Under the pieces are notes generated by a model. The model saw nothing but the letters and a program-made list of their open reading frames with translations, did no database searches and was not told the origin of the DNA. Both the position numbers and the translations under genes were made by a program. This document shows, piece by piece, positions 23,872 to 32,527 of a stretch of 64,000 nucleotides of DNA (the first letter of the stretch is position 1; the number at the start of each line of letters is the position of its first letter). The stretch is from an uncultured Pelagibacteraceae bacterium (GTDB taxonomy: Bacteria; Pseudomonadota; Alphaproteobacteria; Pelagibacterales; Pelagibacteraceae): positions 186,001 to 250,000 of the forward strand of contig CACENW010000001.1 in assembly GCA_902560805.1 (NCBI GenBank), written 5' to 3'.

Positions 23872-26541
23872 TCAAATCATGTTCCTTAACACATATTGGA
23901 GAATTCCTCCATTTTTATAATACTCCAACTCATTTTTAGTATCTATTCTAGATAAAGTCTTCACTTTTTTAATTTCTCCAGAGATATATTTGATCTCTAT
24001 AATAACTTCATCAGAAGGATTTATGCCTTTTTCAATATCAACTACACTAATTAGTTCTGAACCAACTAAATTTAAGCTTTTTCTATTTTCTCCATCTTTA
24101 AATTGCAGTGGCAAAATTCCCATCCCGATTAAGTTTGATCTATGAATTCTCTCAAAGCTTTCAGCAATAACCGCTTTTATTCCTAAAAGTTTAGTTCCTT
24201 TAGCAGCCCAATCTCTTGAAGAGCCGGTTCCATATTCTTTACCACCTATTACTACTAAATCAGTTCCTCTTTTTTTATACTCAACAACTGCATCATAAAC
24301 AGGCATAACTTTTTCTTCAGGATATAATTTTGTAAATCCACCTTCAGTTCCTGGCGCCATTTCATTTCTAATTCTAATATTTGCAAAAGTTCCTCTCATC
24401 ATAACTTCATGGTTCCCTCTTCTTGAGCCATAAGAATTATAATCTTTAGGTAAAATTTGATGTTCCATAAAATATTCTCCAGTTGGACTATCTTTTTGTA
24501 TGCTGCCAGCTGGTGAAATATGATCTGTTGTTATCATGTCACCTAATATTAATAACGGTCTTGCATCTTTAATTTCTTTAAATCCTTCTGGTTCATCAGA
24601 TAAACCTTCGAAGAATGGAGGTTTTTTTACATAAGTTGAACCTTCATCCCATTTATAAATACTGCTTTTTTCAGTTTTAATTTTTTGCCATTGAGTAGGA
24701 CCATCAGAAACATTTGAGTATCTTTGAATAAACATATCAGCATTCAAAGATTGTTTTAAAGTATTCTCTATTTCTTGATTTGATGGCCAAATATCTTTTA
24801 AAAATATATCTTTTCCATCTTTACTTTTTCCTAAAGGATCTTTGTATAAATCGAACTCCATGTGTCCTGCTATTGCGTAAGCAACCACTAATGGTGGAGA
24901 AGCTAAATAGTTTGATTTTATATGAGGAGAAATTCTTCCTTCAAAATTTCTATTTCCTGATAGTACAGAAACTGCATGAATATTTTCTTTTTGAATTGCC
25001 TCTACTATATTTTCAGGTAATGGTCCTGAGTTTCCAATACAAGTGGTGCATCCATATCCAACTAAATTAAAACCTAATTGATCTAAATAAGTATTCAAAC
25101 CTGCTTTTTCTAAATAGTCAGTTACAACTTGAGATCCGGGTGCTAATGATGTTTTGACCCATGGTTTAACTTCTAGTCCGTACTCAACAGCTTTTTTTGC
25201 AAGCAAACCTGCTCCAATTAAAACATTTGGATTTGAAGTATTGGTACATGAGGTTATTGCAGCAATTAAAATTGAACCATCTTGAATTTCATAATCAGTG
25301 TTAGAAACTTTAGAGATTGATTTTTGATCATTATTATTTGCTTCAGATAAAACTTTTTTAAATGAATTTGGTGCATCAGTTAACAAAACCTTGTCTTGAG
25401 GTCTTTTTGGGCCAGAAATAGTTGGTACAACTGTGGACATGTCTAAAGAAATTACATCAGTAAATTCTAAATCATTACTTGCCCATAAACCTTGTTCCTT
25501 CGCATATTTCTCAACTATCTCAACTGTATGCTGATCTCTTCCTGAAAATTTTAAATATTTTAAAGTTTCATCATCTATTGGAAAAAAACCACAAGTTGCG
25601 CCATATTCTGGAGCCATATTTGCGATAGTTGCTCTATCTGCAAGAGTTAGGTTTTTTAATCCATCTCCATAAAATTCTACAAATTTTCCAACAACACCTT
25701 TATCTCTTAGCATTTTTACCACTGTTAAAACAAGATCTGTTGCTGTTGTACCTTCGGGCATTTTATTTTTAACCTCGAAACCTATCACTTCGGGTATCAA
25801 CATAGAAATAGGCTGACCTAACATTCCCGCCTCTGCTTCAATGCCACCTACTCCCCAGCCTAAAACTGAAAGTCCGTTAACCATCGTTGTATGACTATCT
25901 GTACCGACAAGAGTATCTGGAAATATATATTTCTCTCCCTTAAATTCTTCAGACCAAACTACTTTGGATAAATATTCTAAATTTACCTGATGACATATTC
26001 CTGTTCCTGGCGGAACAATTCTAAAATTATCAAAAGCTTGCTGTCCCCATTTTAAAAATGAATATCTCTCACCATTTCTATTGAATTCTATATCTACATT
26101 TTTTTCAAATGAATCTGCTTTTGCAGATTGATCAACTTGCACAGAATGATCAATTACAAGATCGACTGCTGACAATGGGTTAATTGTATTTGGATCTTTA
26201 TTCTTTTCTTTTACAGCTTCTCTCATGGCAGCTAGATCTGCAACTGCAGGGATTCCTGTATAATCTTGAAGTAAAACTCTAGCAGGTCTATATGCGATTT
26301 CGGTTTTAGATTTTTTTGTTTCTAACCAATTTTTAATTGCTTCTATTTGGGACTTTGTAACACTTAAGTCATCTTCATATCTCAATAAGTTTTCTAATAA
26401 AACTTTTAAAGATTTAGGAAGTTTTCCAATTCCCTCAAGTCCATTTTTTTCTGCTTCGCTTAATGAATAATAATTGTACTCTTTGTTATTGATTGTGATT
26501 TTTTTTAGTGAATTGTAAGAATTTTTTTTTCCTGGTGTCAT
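23872..26541 (-). CDS. acnA: aconitate hydratase
   Basis: This 889-residue enzyme is a full-length AcnA/IRP-type aconitase. It converts citrate to isocitrate in the TCA cycle. The three [4Fe-4S] ligand cysteines are in AAITSCTNTSNPNVL and VGYGCTTCIGNSGPL. Other landmarks are DSHTTMVNGLSVLGWGVGGIEAE and the C-terminal swivel-domain segment GGKEYGTGSSRDWAAKGTKLLG. It is preceded by the LysE-family gene with three bases between, and followed by the YfgM-like gene. Confidence 0.96.
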   Translation of the reverse strand: MTPGKKNSYNSLKKITINNKEYNYYSLSEAEKNGLEGIGKLPKSLKVLLENLLRYEDDLSVTKSQIEAIKNWLETKKSKTEIAYRPARVLLQDYTGIPAVADLAAMREAVKEKNKDPNTINPLSAVDLVIDHSVQVDQSAKADSFEKNVDIEFNRNGERYSFLKWGQQAFDNFRIVPPGTGICHQVNLEYLSKVVWSEEFKGEKYIFPDTLVGTDSHTTMVNGLSVLGWGVGGIEAEAGMLGQPISMLIPEVIGFEVKNKMPEGTTATDLVLTVVKMLRDKGVVGKFVEFYGDGLKNLTLADRATIANMAPEYGATCGFFPIDDETLKYLKFSGRDQHTVEIVEKYAKEQGLWASNDLEFTDVISLDMSTVVPTISGPKRPQDKVLLTDAPNSFKKVLSEANNNDQKSISKVSNTDYEIQDGSILIAAITSCTNTSNPNVLIGAGLLAKKAVEYGLEVKPWVKTSLAPGSQVVTDYLEKAGLNTYLDQLGFNLVGYGCTTCIGNSGPLPENIVEAIQKENIHAVSVLSGNRNFEGRISPHIKSNYLASPPLVVAYAIAGHMEFDLYKDPLGKSKDGKDIFLKDIWPSNQEIENTLKQSLNADMFIQRYSNVSDGPTQWQKIKTEKSSIYKWDEGSTYVKKPPFFEGLSDEPEGFKEIKDARPLLILGDMITTDHISPAGSIQKDSPTGEYFMEHQILPKDYNSYGSRRGNHEVMMRGTFANIRIRNEMAPGTEGGFTKLYPEEKVMPVYDAVVEYKKRGTDLVVIGGKEYGTGSSRDWAAKGTKLLGIKAVIAESFERIHRSNLIGMGILPLQFKDGENRKSLNLVGSELISVVDIEKGINPSDEVIIEIKYISGEIKKVKTLSRIDTKNELEYYKNGGILQYVLRNMI

Positions 26542-26544
26542 ATT

Positions 26545-27138
26545 TTACAAATAAAAAGTTATTATGCTTGTTAAAAGAAGCAGTGACATAGCATAATTAA
26601 AATAATTAATAAATTTCTGATTTGTCGCAAATTTCCTAAAGAATTTACCTAAAAATGTCCAAAGAGTTATGCTTGTTACTGAAACTAGTAAAGCCATGAC
26701 AAGAATTTGAGTCGTATAACTCACAAATGTTTCTCCTGGATTTATATAAGTGGATACAAGAATAATAGATGCAATTACACCTTTCGGATTTAAAAACTGA
26801 AAGATAAAAGTTTCATGAAATTTAATCGGATTTATATTTTTATTTTCTTGGTTAGATGGACCTGAAAAAGAAATTTTATAAGCTAAATAAATCAAAAATA
26901 GAGTTCCTAAATATTTTAATATCTCTTGAATTAAAGGATAAAGCTTGAATATATTTATCAAACCTAAAGCTAAGCATAATAGTAAAAATGGAAAACCTAG
27001 GGTGACACCAATTATATGTGGAAGTGTTCTAACTATACCAAAGTTAAAACCAGAATAAAAAGCAACAAAGTTATTAGGACCGGGTGTAAATGCAGCAACA
27101 ATCCCAAATAATGTTATCGAAAGAATTTCAGGATGCAT
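26545..27138 (-). CDS. LysE-family amino-acid exporter
   Basis: This 197-residue protein is strongly hydrophobic with about six helices. It shows the LysE/RhtB start pattern (FGIVAAFTPGPNNFVAFYSGFNFG) and the mid-protein NPIKFHETFIFQFLNPKGV loop typical of the family. It should export an amino acid or similar metabolite across the inner membrane; substrate unknown. It lies two bases after the CsaA-like gene. Confidence 0.88.
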   Translation of the reverse strand: MHPEILSITLFGIVAAFTPGPNNFVAFYSGFNFGIVRTLPHIIGVTLGFPFLLLCLALGLINIFKLYPLIQEILKYLGTLFLIYLAYKISFSGPSNQENKNINPIKFHETFIFQFLNPKGVIASIILVSTYINPGETFVSYTTQILVMALLVSVTSITLWTFLGKFFRKFATNQKFINYFNYAMSLLLLTSIITFYL

Positions 27139-27140
27139 TA

Positions 27141-27485
27141 CTAAGCAATTGGTAAACCATTCTCAGCTTTTTGTGATGGGTGTACAAGCGTAACTTTCCC
27201 TTCAGCATCAATTGCTCCTAAAACCAATACTTGTGAAACTACACCAGCAATATTTTTCTCAGCAAAATTACAAACTGCAATGACTTGCTTTCCTTTTAAA
27301 TTCTCTTCATTATAGTAATGAGTGATTTGTGCTGAAGATTGCTTGATCCCAATTTCATTTCCAAAATCAACTTCAACCACTAAAGATGGTTTTCTCGCCT
27401 TTTCATTTTTTTTGACTGAAATAACGGTCCCAACTCTAATATCTACTTTGTCAAAAATGTCATAGGTAATTTGCTCTTTAATCAT
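27141..27485 (-). CDS. CsaA-like tRNA-binding-domain protein
   Basis: This 114-residue protein is a single OB-fold tRNA-binding domain, recognised from FDKVDIRVGTVISVKKNEKA, the KQVIAVCNFAEKNIAGVVSQVLVLGA core and the VTLVHPSQKAENG ending. CsaA proteins are proposed secretion chaperones and bind tRNA-like surfaces. It is the first gene of the minus-strand run ending at yjbQ and diverges from the argE-like gene across only 24 bases. Confidence 0.9.
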   Translation of the reverse strand: MIKEQITYDIFDKVDIRVGTVISVKKNEKARKPSLVVEVDFGNEIGIKQSSAQITHYYNEENLKGKQVIAVCNFAEKNIAGVVSQVLVLGAIDAEGKVTLVHPSQKAENGLPIA

Positions 27486-27509
27486 AATATAATATAGTGT
27501 TTTAAGATA

Positions 27510-28688
27510 ATGAGTATAGATAACAATTTATATGAAAAATCAATCAAGATTTTAACTGACTTAATTGCTTTTAAGACTATCTCGGGTCAAGATAATAGTA
27601 GTTTAATTGATTATTGTGAAAACATTTTAAATAACATTGGAATAGATACTTTCAAAGTCTACGATGATGATAAAAAAAGAGTTAATCTGTTTGGAACTTT
27701 AAAAGCAAAAAATCAAAGCAGAAAAAAACCAATCATTCTATCAGGGCATACAGATGTGGTTCCAGTTTCTAAAGGTTGGAGCAGCGATCCATTTGTTGCA
27801 ACAATTAAAAACGATAAACTTTATGGAAGAGGCTCATGTGACATGAAAGGTTTTATTGCATGTACACTTGCTTACGCACCAATTTTCAAAGAAAGTAATT
27901 TAGATAGAGACTTACATTTCTGTTACACATTTGATGAAGAGACTGCATGTATCGGAGCTCCTTTATTAATAAAGGAATTGAAAAAAAGAGATATCAAAAA
28001 TGGAATTTGTATAATTGGAGAACCAACTACAATGAAAATAATAGATGCCCACAAAGGTATGAATGAATACACAGTGCACTTTGGAGGGCTAGCAGGACAT
28101 AGTTCAAAACCACATTTGGGAGTAAATGCTGCAGAATATGCTACTAGGTATGTTGGAAAACTTTTGGAAATAAGAGAACAGTTAAAAAAAAGAGTTAAAG
28201 AAAATAGTATTTTTGATCCTCCGCATTCAACTTTATCAATTGGAGGTATTAAAGGTGGTATTGCTCATAATGTCATTGCAGACAAATGTAGTGTTGAATG
28301 GGAAACAAGGCCAGTTGTTAAAGAAGATGGAGAATTTGTAACAAATGAAATTGATAAATATGCAAATGAAGTACTGCTACCAGAAATGAAAAAAGTATTT
28401 CCAGATTCTTATATTAAAAAAGAAACGATAGGTGAAGTGGTTGGATTTAATAGATTAGATGAGTCTGAGGCATGTGAATTTGTATCAAATATAACTGGTG
28501 ATAATTCAAGGGAAGTAGTTTCTTTTGGAACAGAAGCTGGTTTATTCCAAGAATTAGGAATCAGTACAGTTGTTTGTGGACCTGGATCTATTGAACAAGC
28601 TCACAAAATTGATGAGTTCATAGAATTAAACGAAATGAAAAAATGCCTTAAATTTTTAGAAGGTGTAAAAGATAAATCGGTAAATTAA
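27510..28688 (+). CDS. argE: M20 deacylase, acetylornithine deacetylase-like
   Basis: This 392-residue metallohydrolase has the M20 zinc ligands in order: SGHTDVVPV (His, Asp), GRGSCDMKGF (bridging Asp), DEETACIGA (catalytic Glu plus ligand), GEPT, and CGPGSIEQAHKIDE (His). The central dimerisation domain begins around residue 185. It matches ArgE, releasing ornithine from N-acetylornithine, though related N-acyl substrates are possible. The last four bases overlap the end of the convergent aldehyde dehydrogenase gene. Confidence 0.85.
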   Translation: MSIDNNLYEKSIKILTDLIAFKTISGQDNSSLIDYCENILNNIGIDTFKVYDDDKKRVNLFGTLKAKNQSRKKPIILSGHTDVVPVSKGWSSDPFVATIKNDKLYGRGSCDMKGFIACTLAYAPIFKESNLDRDLHFCYTFDEETACIGAPLLIKELKKRDIKNGICIIGEPTTMKIIDAHKGMNEYTVHFGGLAGHSSKPHLGVNAAEYATRYVGKLLEIREQLKKRVKENSIFDPPHSTLSIGGIKGGIAHNVIADKCSVEWETRPVVKEDGEFVTNEIDKYANEVLLPEMKKVFPDSYIKKETIGEVVGFNRLDESEACEFVSNITGDNSREVVSFGTEAGLFQELGISTVVCGPGSIEQAHKIDEFIELNEMKKCLKFLEGVKDKSVN

Positions 28689-30118
28689 CTCCAACCACCT
28701 ACAGCTTTTACTTCTAAAAATTCTTCTAAGCCGTGTTCACCTGCTTCTCTTCCAATACCAGAGTGTTTAAAGCCTCCAAATGGTGCATCAACTGCAATAC
28801 CAGCTCCGTTAACATCCACCATTCCAGATCTTAATTTTCTAGCAACTCTTTGAACTTTTTCAGAATCTTGAGTTTGAATATAGTTTGTTAATCCATAAGA
28901 AGTATCATTTGCAATTTTAATTGCCTCTTCTTCTGTTTCAAATGGGATAACAGATAAAACAGGTCCAAAAATTTCAGTTCTTGCAACATCCATATCATTA
29001 TTTACATCTGCAAAAACAGTTGGTTTAACAAAGTAACCTTTGTCTAATCCATCGGGTTTACCTGTTCCTCCAGCAACTAATTTTGCTCCTTCATCAATAC
29101 CTTTTTGGATTAAAGTTTGAATTTTATTGTATTGGGTTTCTGAAATAACTGGACCTATGTGCTCTCCTTCTTTTTTAGGATCACCCACTTCAAAGTTTTC
29201 AGTATATTTTTTTAGTCTATCAATAGCTTCATCATACATTGATTTTTCGACCAACATTCTTGTTGGCGCATTACAAGATTGACCTGAATTTCTAAAACAT
29301 CTCAAAGCACCTCTTTCAATAGCTTCTGGATCAGCATCTTTAAAAATTATATTTGCTCCTTTTCCACCTAGCTCTAAGCTTACTCTTTTAAAATCTTTAG
29401 CAGCATTTTGAGAAATCAAAGCTCCAGCTCTTGTTGATCCTGTGAAAGAAATCATATTAATATCTGGATGACTTGTAAGTGCATCACCTGTTGTTGCTCC
29501 ATCACCATTAACTAAATTAAACACACCTTTAGGAAATTTTACTTCATCGATAATTTCAGCAAGTATCATTGATGAAAGTGGTGCTAATTCTGATGGCTTT
29601 AAAACCATGGTGCAACCTGAAGCGATTGCTGGCATTACTTTTAAACAAACTTGATTCATCGGCCAATTCCATGGTGTTATTAATGCACAAACCCCTTTTG
29701 GTTCATAAATTAATCTTTGGTTAGGAGCGTGTTCTCCTAATGGTTTTTCAAATTCAAAATTTTTTAAATATCTAATAAATGATTTAATATGACTTGCTCC
29801 TGTACCTGCTTGTAATTTTGTTGCAAAATCTTTTGGAGCGCCCATTTCAAGAGTTATAGCTTCTGCAATATCAGCCCATCTTTTCTTATAATTTTCATAA
29901 AGTTTTTCTAATAGTGTAATTCTTTCTTCTTTAGAGGAAAAGGCCCAAGACTCGTAAGCATCTTTTGCTGCACTAACTGCTAAATCAACATCTGCTTTAT
30001 TTCCTAAAGTAATTACAGCACAGTTTTCCTCAGTAGCTGGATCGATTACTTTTATTTCTTCGGCACTATTTGGTTTAACCCATGCTCCATTAATATAAAA
30101 ATTTTTTTTATCTAACAT
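28685..30118 (-). CDS. NAD(P)-dependent aldehyde dehydrogenase (copy 1)
   Basis: This 477-residue enzyme has the ALDH catalytic cysteine in RNSGQSCNAPTRM, the general-base glutamate in LELGGKGAN, the TPWNWPMNQ cofactor segment and GSTRAGALI. It follows the agmatinase gene by 20 bases, so it may oxidise an aldehyde from polyamine or guanidino-compound breakdown. It is strongly similar along its length to the ALDH at 44333-45766 (same length, same MLDK.FYING.WV start), indicating a paralogous pair. Confidence 0.9.
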   Translation of the reverse strand: MLDKKNFYINGAWVKPNSAEEIKVIDPATEENCAVITLGNKADVDLAVSAAKDAYESWAFSSKEERITLLEKLYENYKKRWADIAEAITLEMGAPKDFATKLQAGTGASHIKSFIRYLKNFEFEKPLGEHAPNQRLIYEPKGVCALITPWNWPMNQVCLKVMPAIASGCTMVLKPSELAPLSSMILAEIIDEVKFPKGVFNLVNGDGATTGDALTSHPDINMISFTGSTRAGALISQNAAKDFKRVSLELGGKGANIIFKDADPEAIERGALRCFRNSGQSCNAPTRMLVEKSMYDEAIDRLKKYTENFEVGDPKKEGEHIGPVISETQYNKIQTLIQKGIDEGAKLVAGGTGKPDGLDKGYFVKPTVFADVNNDMDVARTEIFGPVLSVIPFETEEEAIKIANDTSYGLTNYIQTQDSEKVQRVARKLRSGMVDVNGAGIAVDAPFGGFKHSGIGREAGEHGLEEFLEVKAVGGWS

Positions 30119-30138
30119 GATTTAAAATTATCCTTTCC

Positions 30139-31098
30139 TTATGATTTTGCAAATAAATTTGTTAATTCGTAAACTATTGTTGCGGCTGCAAGAGAAGTAA
30201 CTTCTGCATGATCGTATGCAGGTGAAACTTCAACCACATCAGCAGAAACTAAATTTAATCCTGACAGCCCTCTTAAAACATTTACCATTTCTCTGGTTGT
30301 CATTCCTGCAATTTCTGGTGTACCTGTACCAGGAGCAAATGCTGGATCTAACACATCAATATCTATAGATAAATAAAGAGGATTACCTCCTACTCTCTTT
30401 CTAATCCTTTCAGCAATTTTATCTGTTCCCTCAGTTTGAAATTCATCACAGTGAATTATTTTAAAACCAAAACTTTCATCATTTTTAATATCATCTCTAC
30501 TATAAAGTGGGCCTCGAATTCCAACATGCATAGAAGCATCATCTAAAAATAAACCTTCTTCTCTTGCTCTTCTAAAAGGAGTTCCATGTGTATATGGAGC
30601 ACCGAAATAAGTATCCCAAGTATCTAGATGAGCATCAAAATGAACTAAAGAAACTGGTCCTTTGTTTTTTTTATTAATCGCTCTTAACAATGGTACTGCA
30701 ATTGTATGATCACCACCTAAACTAATTATTCCACCTACTTTATTTAATAAATCAGTTGCCCCCTCTTCTATTTGTTTAATTGCTTCATCAATACTAAAAG
30801 GATTACAAGAAATATCTCCAGCATCAGCCACTTGTTGAATTTTAAATGGCTCTACATCATAACTTGGATGATAATTTGTTCTTAAATGTCTTGATGCTTG
30901 TCGGATACTCTGAGGGCCAAATCTCGCCCCTGGTCTATAACTGGTTCCAGCATCAAACGGAACACCTACAATCGCTACATCACAACTTTCAACATCTCTC
31001 AATTCAGGCAATCTAGCAAAAGTACTTGGACCAGCATACCGAGGTACTTTTGTTCCACTTACTGGTTGAATAGGATTTTTATTTCTTTCTTTTGTCAT
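30139..31098 (-). CDS. speB: agmatinase/ureohydrolase family enzyme
   Basis: This 319-residue protein carries the manganese ligands of the ureohydrolase family: SLGGDHTIAVP, HFDAHLDTWDTY and SIDIDVLDPAFAPGTGTPE. The THGTPFRRA segment fits agmatinase rather than arginase. It removes urea from agmatine to give putrescine. Guanidinobutyrase or a related guanidino hydrolase is an alternative because an aldehyde dehydrogenase gene follows immediately. Transcription diverges from the 31152 gene. Confidence 0.85.
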   Translation of the reverse strand: MTKERNKNPIQPVSGTKVPRYAGPSTFARLPELRDVESCDVAIVGVPFDAGTSYRPGARFGPQSIRQASRHLRTNYHPSYDVEPFKIQQVADAGDISCNPFSIDEAIKQIEEGATDLLNKVGGIISLGGDHTIAVPLLRAINKKNKGPVSLVHFDAHLDTWDTYFGAPYTHGTPFRRAREEGLFLDDASMHVGIRGPLYSRDDIKNDESFGFKIIHCDEFQTEGTDKIAERIRKRVGGNPLYLSIDIDVLDPAFAPGTGTPEIAGMTTREMVNVLRGLSGLNLVSADVVEVSPAYDHAEVTSLAAATIVYELTNLFAKS

Positions 31099-31139
31099 TT
31101 TTTAATAATCTAAGATAATATTATCTAATCTAATTCGTC

Positions 31140-31145
31140 TATAAT
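31140..31145 (+). promoter_or_regulatory. candidate -10 box for a near-leaderless transcript
   Basis: A perfect TATAAT ends seven bases before ATG 31152, so transcription would start at or next to the start codon. No clear -35 box and no ribosome site are visible, which fits a leaderless mRNA. Confidence 0.4.
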
Positions 31146-31151
31146 AAATTA

Positions 31152-31880
31152 ATGAAAGTTATATTTTTATTCATCATATTATTTCAGTTTTTCTATGTAA
31201 ATGCTGATGAAATATATAATCTATTAAAAATTCCAAACTTAGAAATCTACAAGCTAAAAAATGAGAATAATATTCGTTATTTAAATGCAAAAGGAGATTT
31301 TAAAATAGGAGTGAATGATAATATTACTTGCAACAAAACAAATAAAGAAAATCTTAATACAAAATTTCAAGTTATTGAAAGAAATATAAAAAGATACAAT
31401 TCTAAATTCCTAAAGAAAATAGATTTAAAATATATTGTATTTTGTGAAGGTTTATTTATTTCGAACATTAATACTGGTGGAATACCAGATAATAAAAATA
31501 GAACCTTAATATTAGACATAAACTTTAATGAAAAATATTTTGAAAGAATGATCCATCATGAAATTTTTCACATGATTCAAAATAGTTATGAGGATGATTT
31601 TAATGATCAAAAATTTTCTTTATTTAATAATTCTGATTTCGAATACGCTGAATGCTCCACTTGCTCTGATAGATTAAATTTAGATTTATATGAAAATACA
31701 AATGGTTTTTTAACAGAATATTCAAAATCAATTCCATCAGAAGATATGGCTGAAATCTTTTCTTTTTTAATGGTTAATAAAAATTTAATTGAAGAGAAAA
31801 TAAAAAAAGACTTCATATTAAACAATAAGGTTAATTTTATTAAGACCAATATATTTAAAATCGATGAAAATATTTTATGA
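31152..31880 (+). CDS. secreted HExxH putative metalloprotease
   Basis: This 242-residue protein starts with a signal peptide (MKVIFLFIILFQFFYVNA, cleavage near residue 18). It contains a zinc-protease signature HEIFH at residues 136-140 within MIHHEIFHMIQ. A glutamate at residue 201 (SEDMAEIFSF) is a candidate third zinc ligand, about 60 residues downstream as in gluzincins. Cysteines at 168 and 171 may form a disulfide. I do not recognise the family. It overlaps the downstream cyclophilin by four bases, suggesting a joint envelope function. Confidence 0.72.
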   Translation: MKVIFLFIILFQFFYVNADEIYNLLKIPNLEIYKLKNENNIRYLNAKGDFKIGVNDNITCNKTNKENLNTKFQVIERNIKRYNSKFLKKIDLKYIVFCEGLFISNINTGGIPDNKNRTLILDINFNEKYFERMIHHEIFHMIQNSYEDDFNDQKFSLFNNSDFEYAECSTCSDRLNLDLYENTNGFLTEYSKSIPSEDMAEIFSFLMVNKNLIEEKIKKDFILNNKVNFIKTNIFKIDENIL

Positions 31881-32527
31881 TTAAAACAATTAAAGCTTCA
31901 AAATCAGAAAAAATTTTATTTATTTTTTTAATAGTTTTAGGCGTTTCTGCTTTTTCATCTTTTTTTTTATTAAAAAATAAATGTTTGTTTGTAGAAAAAA
32001 ACGATTTAAAAAAATTAAACTTTGAAAACCCAGATAATATTGCTGTGATGAATTTAGAATGTGGAAATGTAATTATAGAGCTATACCCAGACATATCTCC
32101 AAAAGCTGTTGAAAGATTTAAAATACTAATTAAAAAAAAAATGTATGATGGTTCAGCCTTCTATAAAGTTGTTGAAAATACTTTAGTGCAAGCTGGTGAT
32201 ATAGAATTTGGTAACATTGAGTATTTAGATTACTCAAAAATTGGAAGTGGAAAATCTGGACTGGGATTATTAAAATCAGAGCTTAGTGATAATTTTGAAT
32301 TTATTGAGGGAAGTATTGGTTTTGCAAGGTCTACGGAGTTTGACTCTGAAGATAGTGAATTTTTTATAACCTTAAAAGAAATCCCAATTTATCAAGGAGA
32401 ATATACTCCAATTGGAAAAGTGAAGTATGGCCTAGATATTATTAAGAAAATAAAAACAGGGAATAAAGCAATATATGTGCTTAGACCTGATTATATAAAT
32501 ACTTTTAGAATGCTCGAGACTAATTAA
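31877..32527 (+). CDS. membrane-anchored cyclophilin-type protein with altered active site
   Basis: This 216-residue protein has an N-terminal membrane anchor (about residues 13-32) and a cyclophilin domain from about residue 53. Typical segments are ELYPDISPKAVERF, MYDGSAFYKVVENTLVQAGD, EGSIGFARS, EFFITL and YTPIGKVKYGLDII. The catalytic arginine of the FHRV motif is lysine here (FYKV, K97), and the usual Gln of SQFFI is Glu, so prolyl-isomerase activity may be weak or lost. It overlaps the HExxH gene (ATGA) and its 3' end overlaps the convergent fadB-like gene by eight bases. Confidence 0.85.
   Translation: MIKTIKASKSEKILFIFLIVLGVSAFSSFFLLKNKCLFVEKNDLKKLNFENPDNIAVMNLECGNVIIELYPDISPKAVERFKILIKKKMYDGSAFYKVVENTLVQAGDIEFGNIEYLDYSKIGSGKSGLGLLKSELSDNFEFIEGSIGFARSTEFDSEDSEFFITLKEIPIYQGEYTPIGKVKYGLDIIKKIKTGNKAIYVLRPDYINTFRMLETN

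Noticed and set aside
27510..28688. ArgE-like gene as DoeB, the deacetylase of ectoine breakdown
   Set aside because: The M20 motifs match ArgE/DapE enzymes; DoeB belongs to the succinylglutamate desuccinylase/aspartoacylase group, and the gene is 12 kb from the DoeA-like gene in a different unit.
31113..31126. 14-base palindrome AGATAATATTATCT between speB and the HExxH gene
   Set aside because: Seven AT-rich pairs are expected many times by chance; no second copy or half-site family supports an operator.
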